From assembly GCA_000708835.1 (NCBI GenBank), contig DF237072.1:1-64000 (forward strand): a stretch of 64,000 nt of DNA, written 5' to 3'. The notes beneath the pieces were generated by a model that was given only the letters and a program-made list of their open reading frames with translations, was not told the origin of the DNA and ran no database searches. The translations under genes were made by a program, and so were the position numbers. Every line of letters starts with the position of its first letter. Position 1 is the stretch's first letter. This document shows positions 1 through 11,638 of the stretch, piece after piece. This stretch comes from Klebsormidium nitens. Taxonomy: Eukaryota; Streptophyta; Klebsormidiophyceae; Klebsormidiales; Klebsormidiaceae.

Positions 1-383
1 ACCGACGGCCGCACGGCATGCATTGATGCTGGGCATCTGTGCGGCACCATAACCGGCAGCCATCCGGCACATGATGGGTAAGCGTTATTAAGAGCGGCAC
101 CCTATCCTAAATAGGAGCGGCGAGACCCGCTTTTTCCGATGGCTGACCAAGCTTTGGTGACGGATCCATAAGTCCCAGTGACAGCGGACAGCCTGAGAAT
201 GTCACAGCTTCTGTTTGAAAATCTCGTGATTTGATTCGGTAATTTCATTGGTCCGAGGCGGTCCGTTGATAGGTGAAATAAGCAAGTGAACGTTCTCTGA
301 TCGACCTTCAAAACGGGAGTTCCGTTGTGGCACAGATCCAGACTCTAACTAATCGCATATCGCCGGCAATATGTCAAGCTTAC

Positions 384-3011
384 CTTGGAGAAGCCTGACG
401 TCACAAGAGCATGTTGGATCGGATCATCAAATTCGGCCCCGAAGTAGTCGACGCCAAGGATGCTGACGGCATACACGTCGAGGTCGTCGATTGGAGCTCC
501 AACCATTGGAGCGAAGACGCCGGAAACTTGGAGCCTGGCGACCGTCACCCGTCTTCCGTCTAAAAGCGCCGTTTCTGTTACAGAACCTGCGTGAGGGGGG
601 CGCCAGATAAGTTCTTACCGATCTTTCCTGCATCCATGTTACGAAGGAATTGACGCAAAGAGTTGAGGAGGGCGTATCCTACTTGACCTCAGCCATAGAC
701 CATCCAGTGTGGCATCGCTACTGCCGGTTTCACAAGTTGCTGAAGTTTATCTTCATGTCGATCACACATAGAGTCATCTGATTCTGCAAAGACATTCGGA
801 TGCTTCCACGTTTTCAACCTCTAAACGTCGACATCGACATCGTGTCCTCGTTGGCACCACTTTGAACCTGAGGCAATACGTACGCGATGCCTTACTGAGG
901 CAGCTAGTGCGAAAGCGCATCACCCGGCCGGCCATGCGTCCAGAACGGAGAACATGCTTAGTGCTAGCACTTAAGATTTCAAGTCAAAGGAGTGCATGGG
1001 TTGGTGCCAGATTGGGCGGCATCCTTGTTGTCGGGTTTCAGGGGTCAATGGATTCAAGGGTTTTGGGGTTTTAGGGTTTGAAGGTGACGTAGGAAAGCAT
1101 TGGCTTTCATGAGTAGATGAAGTGTTTATGCACGGTAGAATGCATCCCAGACATTGCAACTCTATATGGCAAGCCAGATTTCCGCGGGCCCACCTGTGAC
1201 TATAGCGGGAAGCTTGACGTCCTGGCCATTGATGTTGAACACGGCAGAGTTGCAGGGGTCGACTGCTGCTTGCAGTATGATTACGTCGTAGGGTAAAAAC
1301 ACGTAGGCCGGCGTAAAGGTTCCATAATAGGATGGCGTGGTGTCTGTAGAGAATGCCAGCAGACTGCGTTAGAGTGTCAAGAGACAACGGGCAACTGCAG
1401 ACTGATTTAGTGTCCAATATCAGGTGCCTTATGGAAGAAAGTCCTCACTCCTAGTCACATAGGCTTTTCTTTCTGCAGTAATATCTGGTCAGATATAACT
1501 GACGGGCTATATTCAAGCTAGCTCTCAAAACACAAATAAGCCATAAAGGCATATACACAGGTGAACAAAAAGGGAAGCCAAAGGTATAATGGGTCCTCAG
1601 TGATCAATTGAAGGAGACAGGACAACTGAGCTTTGATGTTTTTCCCCATGTATTGCAGATTAGGCATTACGTGCAATTTGACAATCAAAGAAACTCCTCG
1701 CACAATCAAGTCTCTTTGCCAGCAACTCGAGTCAAGAGTATGATTCATGCAAGTGTTTACTTGATTTGACAGGACGGCCGACAAAGTGAATCTGGCGGAA
1801 GGAGCTTTTGCTTGTAGTTTCTAGAGACTGCCCTTTTGAAGGCTTTTGCTGTGGTATATCAACCCCTAAGTGAGGATCAAGATTCTGCAATCGACTTTCG
1901 ACCTGCTTATAAAGGCTCTCCGGGAAGGGACTCGGAACACAGTGATGGATGCAACGCCACAAAAAGGCGGCCCTTGGCTAGATCCATTGATCGGCAAAGG
2001 CTTTTATTTTGACTTGTCAGGCTGGGCGGTACACCTCCGCTTGCTGCATTTCCTCCTGAGCTGTCAATGTAGGAGGAGACAGAAGTGGGGAAGGAGAGAA
2101 GAAAAAAGGTAGGTTGGGCTTAAGTGCAACAAGAAGGAACACGCACTTTGAAACATCTGCTGGGCTTGCATGATTGAAACCTGACAGATTTCAGAGTCCA
2201 CTGTGACAGGCGTCAAGCATGAGTTTTGTTGAACTGGGCAGTCACCTACATGGTGCATAATTGACCAAAACAGGGCAGTCCACAATCATTTCAGCCACAA
2301 ACTACAAGCATCCATTGATGAGCTTGCAAGTCCTTGCCCTGGTCAGATGAGACATGCGCAGCTAGGTTTGAGACCAATGCAACACTTTCACCATCTACCA
2401 ATTGACCTGGCAAAAGGAGTAAGGGAAGGGAACTCAGAGAACAGCCTGCATTCCTGCCCTCATTCACACCTCTAGAGGAAATGCCCATCATACATCCAAG
2501 TATTTTGAGTACAGGGACTGTGCCCAGAGTGTCCTTGCAGTCCACACTACAGCAGATTAACCAGAGTTTCTAAGGCAGATACCTCTCGCCTTCCAGCAAC
2601 ATACCAAAGTTGGTAGGTTGAGGGACAAACTTCCAAGCATAATCAGCTTTAGATGCAAAGAAGAGCATGTCCAGTTTTCTTCTTTGGCAAAAATTTGAGG
2701 ATAATGGAATACATTGTAGATTAACTTAAATAAGCGGAAGCTTGCAGCTCTGAGCTGACCCTTAAATGCACAAAAGCTAGAGGTGAAAACTCAAAAAGAC
2801 AAAAAAGAAAATCAAACCTTTGGAGCTCACCGCGAGACGCAGTGCACCATGCGGTGTAGTCACTCACGACTGTGTCTTGTAACAGCCTCCGGTTCCCAGC
2901 GGAACGTACGGTTTGCGCTGCCGCCAGCTGGCTGCCAGCTGGTAGCTCCGCAGTCCTCACCTTTTGTGCTGCCAGTATCACAGCGAGGAATAGAAAGACG
3001 AGCTGCTTCAT
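384..3011 (-). CDS. Secreted protein of unknown family, partial (runs off left edge)
   Basis: Three exons fit together in phase: 3011-2831 (ATG start, donor GTGAGC), 1343-1194 (acceptor CTACAG, donor GTGGGC) and 586-384 (acceptor ACGCAG, donor GTAAGC). Junction phases are 1, 1 and 0. Exon 1 begins with a clear signal peptide (MKQLVFLFLAVILAAQ, cleavage probably near KVRTA), so the product is likely secreted or periplasmic. The later exons encode beta-rich sequence such as LPYDVIILQAAVDPCNSAVF and VARLQVSGVFAPMVGAPIDD. Coding continues beyond the left edge after the donor at 383. If the donor at 1193 is not used, exon 2 would stop at TAG 1162-1164 and give a 120-residue protein; the in-phase third exon makes the longer model better. 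I do not recognise the family. Further exons could hide in the 1.5-kb first intron. Confidence 0.55.
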
Positions 3012-6000
3012 TGATGTGTGGGAGTTCAGACGTCCAGCTGACTTCCTGGCGGTCGCAGGGGAATGCTTGAGGAATGAAGAGACGTTAAGGAGAGCCATGG
3101 CCGGCAACGCGGCTGATTGCACAGTGAGCCTTTCTTGAACTCTTCTGAGCTGAGGATTCTTGATCAAGAAATGTGTTTCTGGAAGATTTTTATTTTCACT
3201 CAAATAAGGGGAATGGTGAGCTCAAGAAGGCAATCGCTTTACCTGGGTAGCGAAATTCATGGGGCTGTGTGCATCCCGGTGCTCAACTGAACACGCAAGC
3301 GTGAAAGTAAAGCTGGAGTCTGAAGATGCAGGCGTTTGATTGACAAGGGCCCAACTCGACCTCAGAAGAGGTGCATAATGCGGATGGGACGGCTTCAAGG
3401 CTTGATATACTGAGGACTCAGGAGGTATTCAACGTGAGTAGATTCACTTGCGGAGGCTCGTCAGCTCAGGGTGGTGCATTATGGTTCTTGCGTGCATTTA
3501 ATATGGTTCCTGATCTGTCGCTTGAAACTTGAAGGGGAGATATTTCAGACTGTCAGGGGGAAAGAGCTACGTGCAGCGGCCAGCCAATCAACTCCAAGCT
3601 CCAGGTCAGTTGGAAATTCCATACAAAAGATCACGACAGTTTTGAATGAAGTCTCCAGGTCTGACTTGGAGCTGGGAGCTGATTGGCTCTTGATTGGCTC
3701 TAGCTACCGTAGTTCAAGTTAACGTTTTCACGAGTCTCCACTGCAGTGTACACATCTGGATTCTGTACCCATGTACGGAAAACCCGTTGCGGGGCTTGGG
3801 CTCAGGGCTGCTTGCTAGCTAGCTAGCGTTTGAGGTTTACCGTTTCACGTGGAGCTGCATCATGCATGTACGGTACCTGGAGTTGTTACTATTACCGTAC
3901 GGTAGCTCAAACTACCGTACTGACAAAGCTGGTACGTACCAAGTGGCGATGCAGACTGGTTCGGAGAACTTTGCATGGACCGTCGAAACCTGATTTTAGC
4001 GGTTCAAAACCTGAAACTGCTGAGTCGTGACTCCTGAGTAGGTATTGACTCCCCGGCCGTTTTCGACGGGTAATAGGTATGAGGTTCGGTGCCCTGGAAT
4101 ACTTGATCTACCGGTAGTGGGGCATAAACCCTGAACCCTGCACGTGCCCGCCCCGCGTTGAGGCAAGTTGCAGCTACTGAGTCGCGTACGTCGCGATATA
4201 GTATGACTCGCGGCTCCGCGGCCGGCAGGGCGCAGGGCGGCCATGAGGATCGCGGCCTGGATCGCGGTACGTGTGTACGTGAGCTTGGCCCCGGTACTAT
4301 CGACTAATCTTATGCTCCTGTAATGCTAGAGATTATAGACTAGATATTTTGCACTCATAATTAACTATCGGTATGAGCTGTTCCGGGGCTTTTTGGCTTT
4401 TAATTTGGCAATCTAGGGCAATATTCTATGACAGTTTACGACTCAAAATGCGTCCACTGAGGACCAACAAACCACTCTTCGAAATAAATCAAAGGCTTGC
4501 AAAACCTCAAATCAACCTAAACAATATTATAACTTGCAGGACATGCATCATGCATCCAATCATTCAGTTTTCACGTTAGGTCCTACGTGGGTCCTACAGG
4601 CGGACCGCAGAACTTCGCGATGCCCAAATATCAAGCATCACTGAAGGGCTGCCATGAAGGGGTATTGTTGCCGGTCGCGCGTCGATCGTCCCAGTAATTA
4701 ATTACGACATTTCAACTGGAACCGGCCGGAGAACAAGCTCTATAGACCTTACAGACTCGAGTATTTGATATTGTATTTTTCCTTTCTTTTCCACGGGCCG
4801 TACTCCGAAGTCAATCATTGGGAGCGGGAGCAGATTAATAGCGCCGGGGGAAACGTCAGAGCTGAGATGAAATGGCAAATCTCATAAACCTCAGTGCTCG
4901 CAGATCAAATTGTTCGACATGGACACCTGATGCGTTAAAAACAAAAAGAAAGGAAAATCAATCATGCGTTAACGAGGCAAGAACTGGCACGTCGGAAGCG
5001 TTGATCTGCGCGGCTAATCAAGCAAGCGTGAGAAAGGTAACTGCACAACAGGCTGTGGAATGCATAAAGTCCGCACCCGCCCGTCACGAGGGCACGGTTC
5101 ACAAAGGGCGTCAGAGTCGTTGAATTACCCTGTTTCCATGACGACTTTTTTGCCAGAGGGTCCGATCGACATCTTCGCTACTTGATAAGTGACTATGGGC
5201 TACAGGAAGCGATCTACTGGACGCCACAATCTGGCTCATGCACATTCCCGCTACCGGGACTCGAGCGGGGTCTGAGCCGTCCCATATGATTCAGGTGCAA
5301 CAGTAGTAGCTAACTGCAACTTGAAAAATTATAAACATCTTCGTTTTGCCAGCTGGTCTGGCGCTATAGTACAGGCTCCTTCAAAGAAACTTGAGGGAAC
5401 GCGCTCAACGCCCAACGGGGGCCGAGAGGAAGCGGAGCCGGCACGCGGAAAGCCAGGTTTGAGAGCTTGAAGGAGACACCAGGAGTTCACGGGACAGAGG
5501 CCAGCAGGAGCATGCTGCGGTACATGAACAACTTTCAATCATGCACGCACGAGATCTCGTCGATGGAAGCGGGCAAGGATGAGCTCTTTGCTATAAGAGC
5601 CAGTCCTTAATGATACGGCTGGATATCAAACCAGGTGCTTGGATTTGCACTGGGTGGACCAAAGGCGTTCACTTTGAAGAACGGCAACAGTCATGTCCGA
5701 AGGCCATTCGACATACGCCGCAACACCAGCCAAAACCGACTTCATCACGTGCCGCTAGCTAGCTGCTGTCCCATTCTAAAGGTGCTGCACGTGGACTCGA
5801 TTTTGCAAAGATTGAGTGTACCTTCTGGGCTGCTTTTAAATAAACAAACCTGTACTAGAGGCGTCCGGACACACCAAGTCGTCTTTGACAAGTTGCTTGC
5901 CAACAAATGCGTATAAATTCTGGCCTGTTCTGCAACTGTTCTTCAGGGTTCTGGTTAAGAGACCAGCGGAACAGCCTTGTTCCATTGTTCCTCTCATAAC

Positions 6001-7887
6001 AAGTGAAGCACACCGGCGCGCCCTCGCGCAAGCTCGCCTTGACAAGAAGATGCCAAAGAGGATTCAGACGGAAGCGCTCGTGCCGAATTCCAACACGCTG
6101 GCAAATGGGGACTGAACGTCCGTGGGTTTGGGCCGTCGCAAATTCAGGCCAGAACTCACCGTGACCCTCATTCAGCAAGGCACCGGAAAAGCAATTTGAC
6201 GGCCCGGGACATCAGCAACCCTTCTGGAGGGCTTTAACGCTAAGCTGTAACAGGCTGAGACTGACGAATTCAATGGGATGTCGTCAGTAGTTGGCATCAT
6301 CATTGCCTTCCGTTCACTTTAAAGGCAGAAAATCGAGCGCACGGGCACTAGATGCAAGCGCGCTCAGATCGATCACGTCACGGTGTGGGCGCATGACAAT
6401 ACAACGCCGAGTCGAGATTGTGAGTCCAATGTTGCGCCGAAGCCGGGTGAATCCTGTTCTCAGAAGGGAGATGCGCAGTTGAAACGCATGATTGATCCGA
6501 TTCATGGTTGGGGACTGCTTCATACGATCAACCGGTTGACAATCCAAGTTGCGAGGAGGGCGTCAAATGAGCACCAATGAGGAGAATCAGCTTCTTGGCA
6601 AACCTGCCAATTGGCCCATGCTCTTATCATGGCCTTCTCAATTGTAAGGGTCGTAATTCAAACGTAACGTCGCGGCGAAATATGTCGTCAATCTTATCGA
6701 CGCGAGATGGCAGAATGAGCAAACACCTTCAAAAAAGTTGTTTCCTTGCCAGGCTTCCAAGTTAGCATTAGCGCACCCCCAGTGAGAAAGCTTGTAGTGT
6801 TTGAATAATAATGGCAGTACCCAGAACGGAAACTACTTCACCAGAGGTACCAGGCATTTTTCATATGTCTGGTAAAGGATGAGGCACATAACAGAGTCGG
6901 CGCAATTGCGGTCTGGCTCTGAAGCTGCCGTAAAGCTAGCTGCAACCTTGTTCAAGGGCTTTACATACTACAACGCGTCAACTCGATAGCCTGTCATCTG
7001 CAACAACCGTGGAGCTTTGCCTGCTATATCAGGCACACTCCGGCCCCCTTCACGGACAGAGAAAATTGAGCTCGGCATGGCAAGGACGTACTGGCACTCG
7101 GGAACGCCTTCCATACCGTCTCAAAAGAGCAATGGACGAGAAGAGTTGAGATTAATCATTCAGCGCCTCTAAGCAAGAACTGTTCGATGAAGGAGAGCGA
7201 GCGCTAGATTAGATTGTTGCTTGGCAAGAGCGGTTTTACGGCCGACCATAGTAACTGAAAGAAAAAGCTGCCCGGGCCCTCGTATTGAAAATGTCGCCCG
7301 ACTTTGATTGTGAACGTCTCATGGTCACGTCTGTCTCTGCGGGCCGGTAGCATCAGAGACACTTCAAAGCCATGCTTCGCTTGCGAAGTGCATCACCCGA
7401 ACAAATGGCCACATTCTTCAACAAACATCTGGAAAGGGGACGCCAAGTACAAGAGCAGTGAGCTCAGCCCACCTACCGGATGCCCATGAAGCCGGGAGCC
7501 ATTTTGGAGACGTACCGTTTTCGGTCTCCTCACGGCGCAATTTTAAATCCTTTCTAAGTTTTAACAAAGTGACGCCACTTTTAAGAGAGACGCGGTCGGC
7601 ATCGATACTATGCTTCCACCTTGGAATCAGCAACGGCTTTTTGAGAAGCTGAGAGGTCCAACCCTGCTTGGCGGAGCAATCGACTGGTCGTAGGTGGCAC
7701 AAGTTGCTGAAAGAACGTGCGTTATAATTTGCTAAACTTCGCTCAGTCGGTCAATCAAACTTGCATTTCATCTAACGGGATCACGCAGACTGAGCAGACC
7801 AAATTCGTTTCCTGATGCAAGCTTTTGCTCGCTATGTGCTTCTGACTATCCTGCGTCGCATGACGGTGCTTCCGTCAGCCGCTCTAC
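3012..7887. other. Intergenic or unresolved sequence, no gene supported
   Basis: No stretch here shows a protein I recognise or exons that join in phase. Open frames are short and mostly without splice context. Around 3780-4600 and 4680-4760 the sequence is dense in short palindromes (GCTAGC repeats, GGTACC, CCGTACGG, GGTACGTACC). Around 6370-6720 it holds one copy of a diverged repeat that recurs near 9150-9440. Part of the 5.3-7.9 kb portion could belong to the 3' end of the membrane-protein gene to the right, but I cannot show it. Confidence 0.4.
6370..6720. repeat. Diverged dispersed repeat, copy 1 (partner near 9150-9440)
   Basis: The stretch around 6550-6650 aligns by eye with 9275-9385. 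Shared blocks in the same order include a GGCGTCA-ATGA core, a TTGGCCC-TGCTC block and ACCTTCTCAATT/GCCTTCTCAATT, followed by a weaker match through AATCAAA-GTAAC. Both copies are in the same orientation, about 2.7 kb apart. No open frame is conserved between them. The outer limits are approximate. It could be an old segmental duplication or two members of an unrecognised transposon family. Confidence 0.45.
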
Positions 7888-10800
7888 GAACGCAAAGCTA
7901 AACAAGATGGAGAATGAGCCACCCAGAGTCCCGCTTATGCCTACAAAGACCAATAAAAAGAATTCGAACGGCGTTCCACAGATTCGAAGCACGTTGTCAC
8001 CACGAACGGATCGTGCCCAATTAACCGTGGAGTTTGAGCACTGCAGGAATAAAGGTGTGATGACATTTAGGACCTTGACAGGGCATCCGCCTTCCAAGAC
8101 TATCTCTTCTGATGGCGACATCCAGGTTGTCATCAGTAGAGGTTACTGGCCGCGTGATCTCCTTGCCCATATCCTTGAAACTCCGAAGATCGTCATTTCT
8201 TACTTACATATTGTTCGTTCACTCTTGTAACAGGGGACACGTGCACAATTCTAAGAAGCGAGGCAAACAAACCCGCAGCCGCTCCCTCGTTCGTTCTTGC
8301 CGTCGGTTTCAAGCATTTCGACCCTACAACTTCTTGCACCAGGTTTTCGCCTTCACAAGCAACGCGAGCAAAGCGAGCTAGACCAGGCTTGCGGCGCCGA
8401 GATGAAGACGTGCCCAAATCAGAACACGCATCAATATCGAGTCTTTCTGAAACAATAGGGCGTCAGAATTGCTCCTGGAGTGACTTGGTGGCACAGCGAG
8501 CTTTCCAATCTTCCAGAGAATCATTGCCCTTCGCACCGCTAACTTGCCGCGAAGTGGCAGGCTGTTGCTATTCGTTAAAAGAGATCTACTGTCCATATCG
8601 CCCCCACCTTCAAGCGGGCTTTTTCTCCGATCAAGGCGAAGAGGGAGAAGACTATGCTTGGCTCTTAGTACGATGCAATTCTGTGAGCACAAGTTGCAAA
8701 ACGAAGGCGTATGGAAGCTCGTAGCTACTCCTCGCAGGACATTTTAAAGGTTGAGTTGTCAGTCTCAAATCTGAAGCGTGTTTTGAAAGCCACAAAAAAG
8801 CAGCGAGTCAGCTTTTGAGGTGACTGGTTTGGACATATCGGATATGATTGTCAAATCAAACGCCTGGTGCGCATGATCACAAAGGCGTCATGACGAAGTT
8901 GTGGACACTTGATTTACACCAAGCCAAGCAAGTACTTGCAGCAGAGCCCTATTGGGGGCTTTGTACAAGTGTTCGTACATGACTCCGCAGAGGTCGACAC
9001 GTCGCGAGTCGCTTGTGATGAAGGACACGTATAAATCTTCAAGCCTGAAAGTAGCAAGTCCCGCCATAAAATACCTCTCAAGAGAACCATACTTCAACAC
9101 CTTTGCACCTTCTTGGAAGTTGGATGATAGATGAAAGATCAAGTTGAACGACGGTAGTCGAGCGGCGTCGGGCCGTTTTGTTTCTTTAATCGACAATGCC
9201 GGTGACACTTGATTCATCCAAGCTATGGTCGGCAATTGCTCCAGGTGATTGAAATCCGTTCGAAACTGGAAAGTGAGTCGCAAGGAAGGCGTCAGATGAC
9301 CGTGAACATAGCGACAGCCGTTGGCGCAGACTTGCCCCTTGGCCCGTGCTCACATCATGACCTTCTCAATTCAAAGCCTCAGTCGGAATCAAAAAGTAAC
9401 TTTCCGGCAAGGTTGTGTGTACGTCGACACGGAAGTACCGCAGGGACGAATTAGCCTCCGGGCGACAATCCTTCCCTATAGCCTCGGACCTTCTCAAGTT
9501 CTAACGCCGCGAAGAGCTTCATGAGGAGTGCTTCAATCGATCGTGGAATCGTAGAGTGCGCCGGTAATGATATAAAAGGAAAAGGCCAAATGGAAGCATC
9601 TTCCGACGGTTAGTTTTGCCCACGTCTGAAAATGACGTACCGCGAGTCTGGTCAACCACTGGCCCAGCGGACTGCGCGGCAACTTTCTGGTCGATCGGCT
9701 TCAGGGACAAGTCGAGGGCGTAGCTAGCTGAAACCTAGGCTTGGAACCGTAGAATTATTAAAACCTTCGGAGCCCATAGAACCGTAGAACCTTGGAAGAA
9801 TTCAGTGCGCTCTGAATGCTTCGGTGGCGCCAGCGAAGGTCAATTGAATGTTTTCGATCCGGCCATACCACACTACTAGCTAGGCCAAAAACAAAAAAAA
9901 AGCAGGCTTCCAAAGATTTGGGCACGCCGCGCCCATGTGCAAAGACATCATACGAGTCGGACGGAAGCGTCATGCACGCGTCGGATTGAACGTGGTACGT
10001 CAGTACGGTACGGTTGCACTTAATTTGCTCCTCAGTTGCAAGCGGCCTTTCAATCCTGACTAGCTTGCCGGGAAAAAATATAGGCACGAAGGTTCCTTTC
10101 GCGGTCACGTGCATGGCACTCAGTGGCTTAGGATCCAATCTTAGCCCACCAACTGATGGATTGAATTCATTAAAACCAGAATCGACATATCCTGAATTGG
10201 TAAGCAGCATCCGGTCAAATAAGAACAAAGAAGAAAGACATCAGGTTGATTTTAGGGTTAGAATACAATTCCAAGTCCATCTGCATGATTGAGGGGCAGT
10301 CCAAGTTCACTTTCAAGTTTCGTTCAAAATGATTCAATGTCCTGATCGATTAGCGGATTCCTAGCTTATAGCAGGTGTTATGAAACCAACCATGTTGTAA
10401 GTGAGCACTCCTGGCTGAGGTCCAGTGGGACATTCCAAAGTACATACTGATTGACTCTGTTCGCTTGACTATGCGCGCAGTGCAATATTGAGTTGACACT
10501 TTCTGTGACTATTTCTACTTGATTGAACGTTTGCTTCTGAGTTCTAAGCCTTGATTGGGGCCCAACAGCAGGTCTAAGTGAGCAACGGTAATCTCCAACG
10601 AAAAGATAACCCGACGGACACTTTCCGAAGGTGGTCTAGGGTCAATTCCAACACTTCAAATGCCTACCCAACAAACCCAACACGGTCCTAGTAAAACGGG
10701 CTTGTCTTGCCTGACCGTGGAGTCTTCCCTATGTTTTGACCCCGACCCGGAACCGAGTACCTAAACGTGGCATTCCCCGGGTTGTAACATGACACTCCCG

Positions 10801-11518
10801 CCATGGTAATTGACGCATTTATGGCTACCAGCCTCCCTAAAGGCGAGACAGTCGTGCTATCATACGGGCTCCGACAGAATACCGGAACGCTAAAATTACC
10901 GAACTGAACGGGCAGTGTTTGCCAGGCTTTGACGTTATATTTGAAACCAATCCGGTCGTATATGGGCACGACCAGGGGCACTTTCTTCTTGCCCTGGAGC
11001 ACGGTGGAGTTTCCGGACAGATTCCGTGCCCACGTGTCCGATGTCGTCACGAGCATAGCAACCCCGGCGCAGCACCGTTGCAAAACGGACCTGCAGATCC
11101 AGCCACAAAAGCTTATGATTTTCATCGTGTTACGGGGTTGTCCGCCCTCTCTGCCTTAACGTTTCTGTCTAACTCGTTTACTTGTCAGACGGCACGTATA
11201 TTGTCAGCTCAGAATCCGGTCCTGGATCCCGACCCTCGCTCTCATTTGGTTATCCGTTGGCATCTTCTGCGCTTCTAAGGCCAGGGCTTTGAGACGAAGA
11301 ACAGTCAAGATCGAATCTATTTTGGAACTGTGGTCAGGCTACGGAAGCCCCCAAAGTAAACTTCTTATAATCACCAAGCAACAGAAAGTGCGACCGCAAT
11401 TTTTTTAAAGATCGAGACCAGACTGATAATGATCCAACATTGGCAGCCCAGGTCGTATGAGAGGACAGAACGGCAGTATTCATCCAACCGTCAAAGTCTC
11501 GCAGTCCACGGACCCTTG
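7888..11518 (-). CDS. Candidate 3' exons of the minus-strand membrane-protein gene
   Basis: Several exon-like blocks lie downstream (minus sense) of the well-supported exons ending at 11639. One starts at 11518 (acceptor TTTTTCAAG, phase 2, reads VRGLRDFDGWMNTAVLSSHT). One is 11090-10747 (reads KKKVPLVVPIYDRIGFKY, with a Cys- and Asn-rich C-terminal part). One starts at 10191 (TTCAG acceptor, reads YVDSGFNEFNPSVGG). One is 9727-9641 (GTTTCAG acceptor, GTACGT donor, reads YALDLSLKPIDQKVAAQSAG). One is 8040-7888 (CCTGCAG acceptor) and contains a strong hydrophobic helix, FEFFLLVFVGISGTLGGSFS. Phases join for 10747/10191 through G|GA, but not for 11518/11090, so at least one exon is missing or wrong. 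If real, they add an extracellular domain and a further membrane helix. Treat as a hypothesis for RNA evidence to settle. Confidence 0.3.
9150..9440. repeat. Diverged dispersed repeat, copy 2 (partner near 6370-6720)
   Basis: Second copy of the repeat described at 6370-6720, in the same orientation. The best-preserved block runs from about 9277 to 9385. Its limits are approximate and it overlaps sequence that might be intron of the minus-strand membrane-protein gene. Confidence 0.4.
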
Positions 11519-11638
11519 AAAAAGCTCGTGCATCCAAAGAGCAAACTCTAATCGCACAGGCCTCAAATTCTAGCTACGTCTCGGCACAAATTGAGTGGGC
11601 GCCGTATTCCCGCAGGTTCAGAGCTCAGAAGCTGTTAC

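Noticed and set aside
1162-1193. Extension of secreted-protein exon 2 to the TAG at 1162
   Set aside because: The in-phase donor at 1193 and the matching phase-1 exon at 586-384 give a longer, better-supported protein, though the short form cannot be excluded.
5855-6178. 107-codon minus-strand frame
   Set aside because: It overlaps other open frames of similar size on both strands, shows no family features and has no splice partners.
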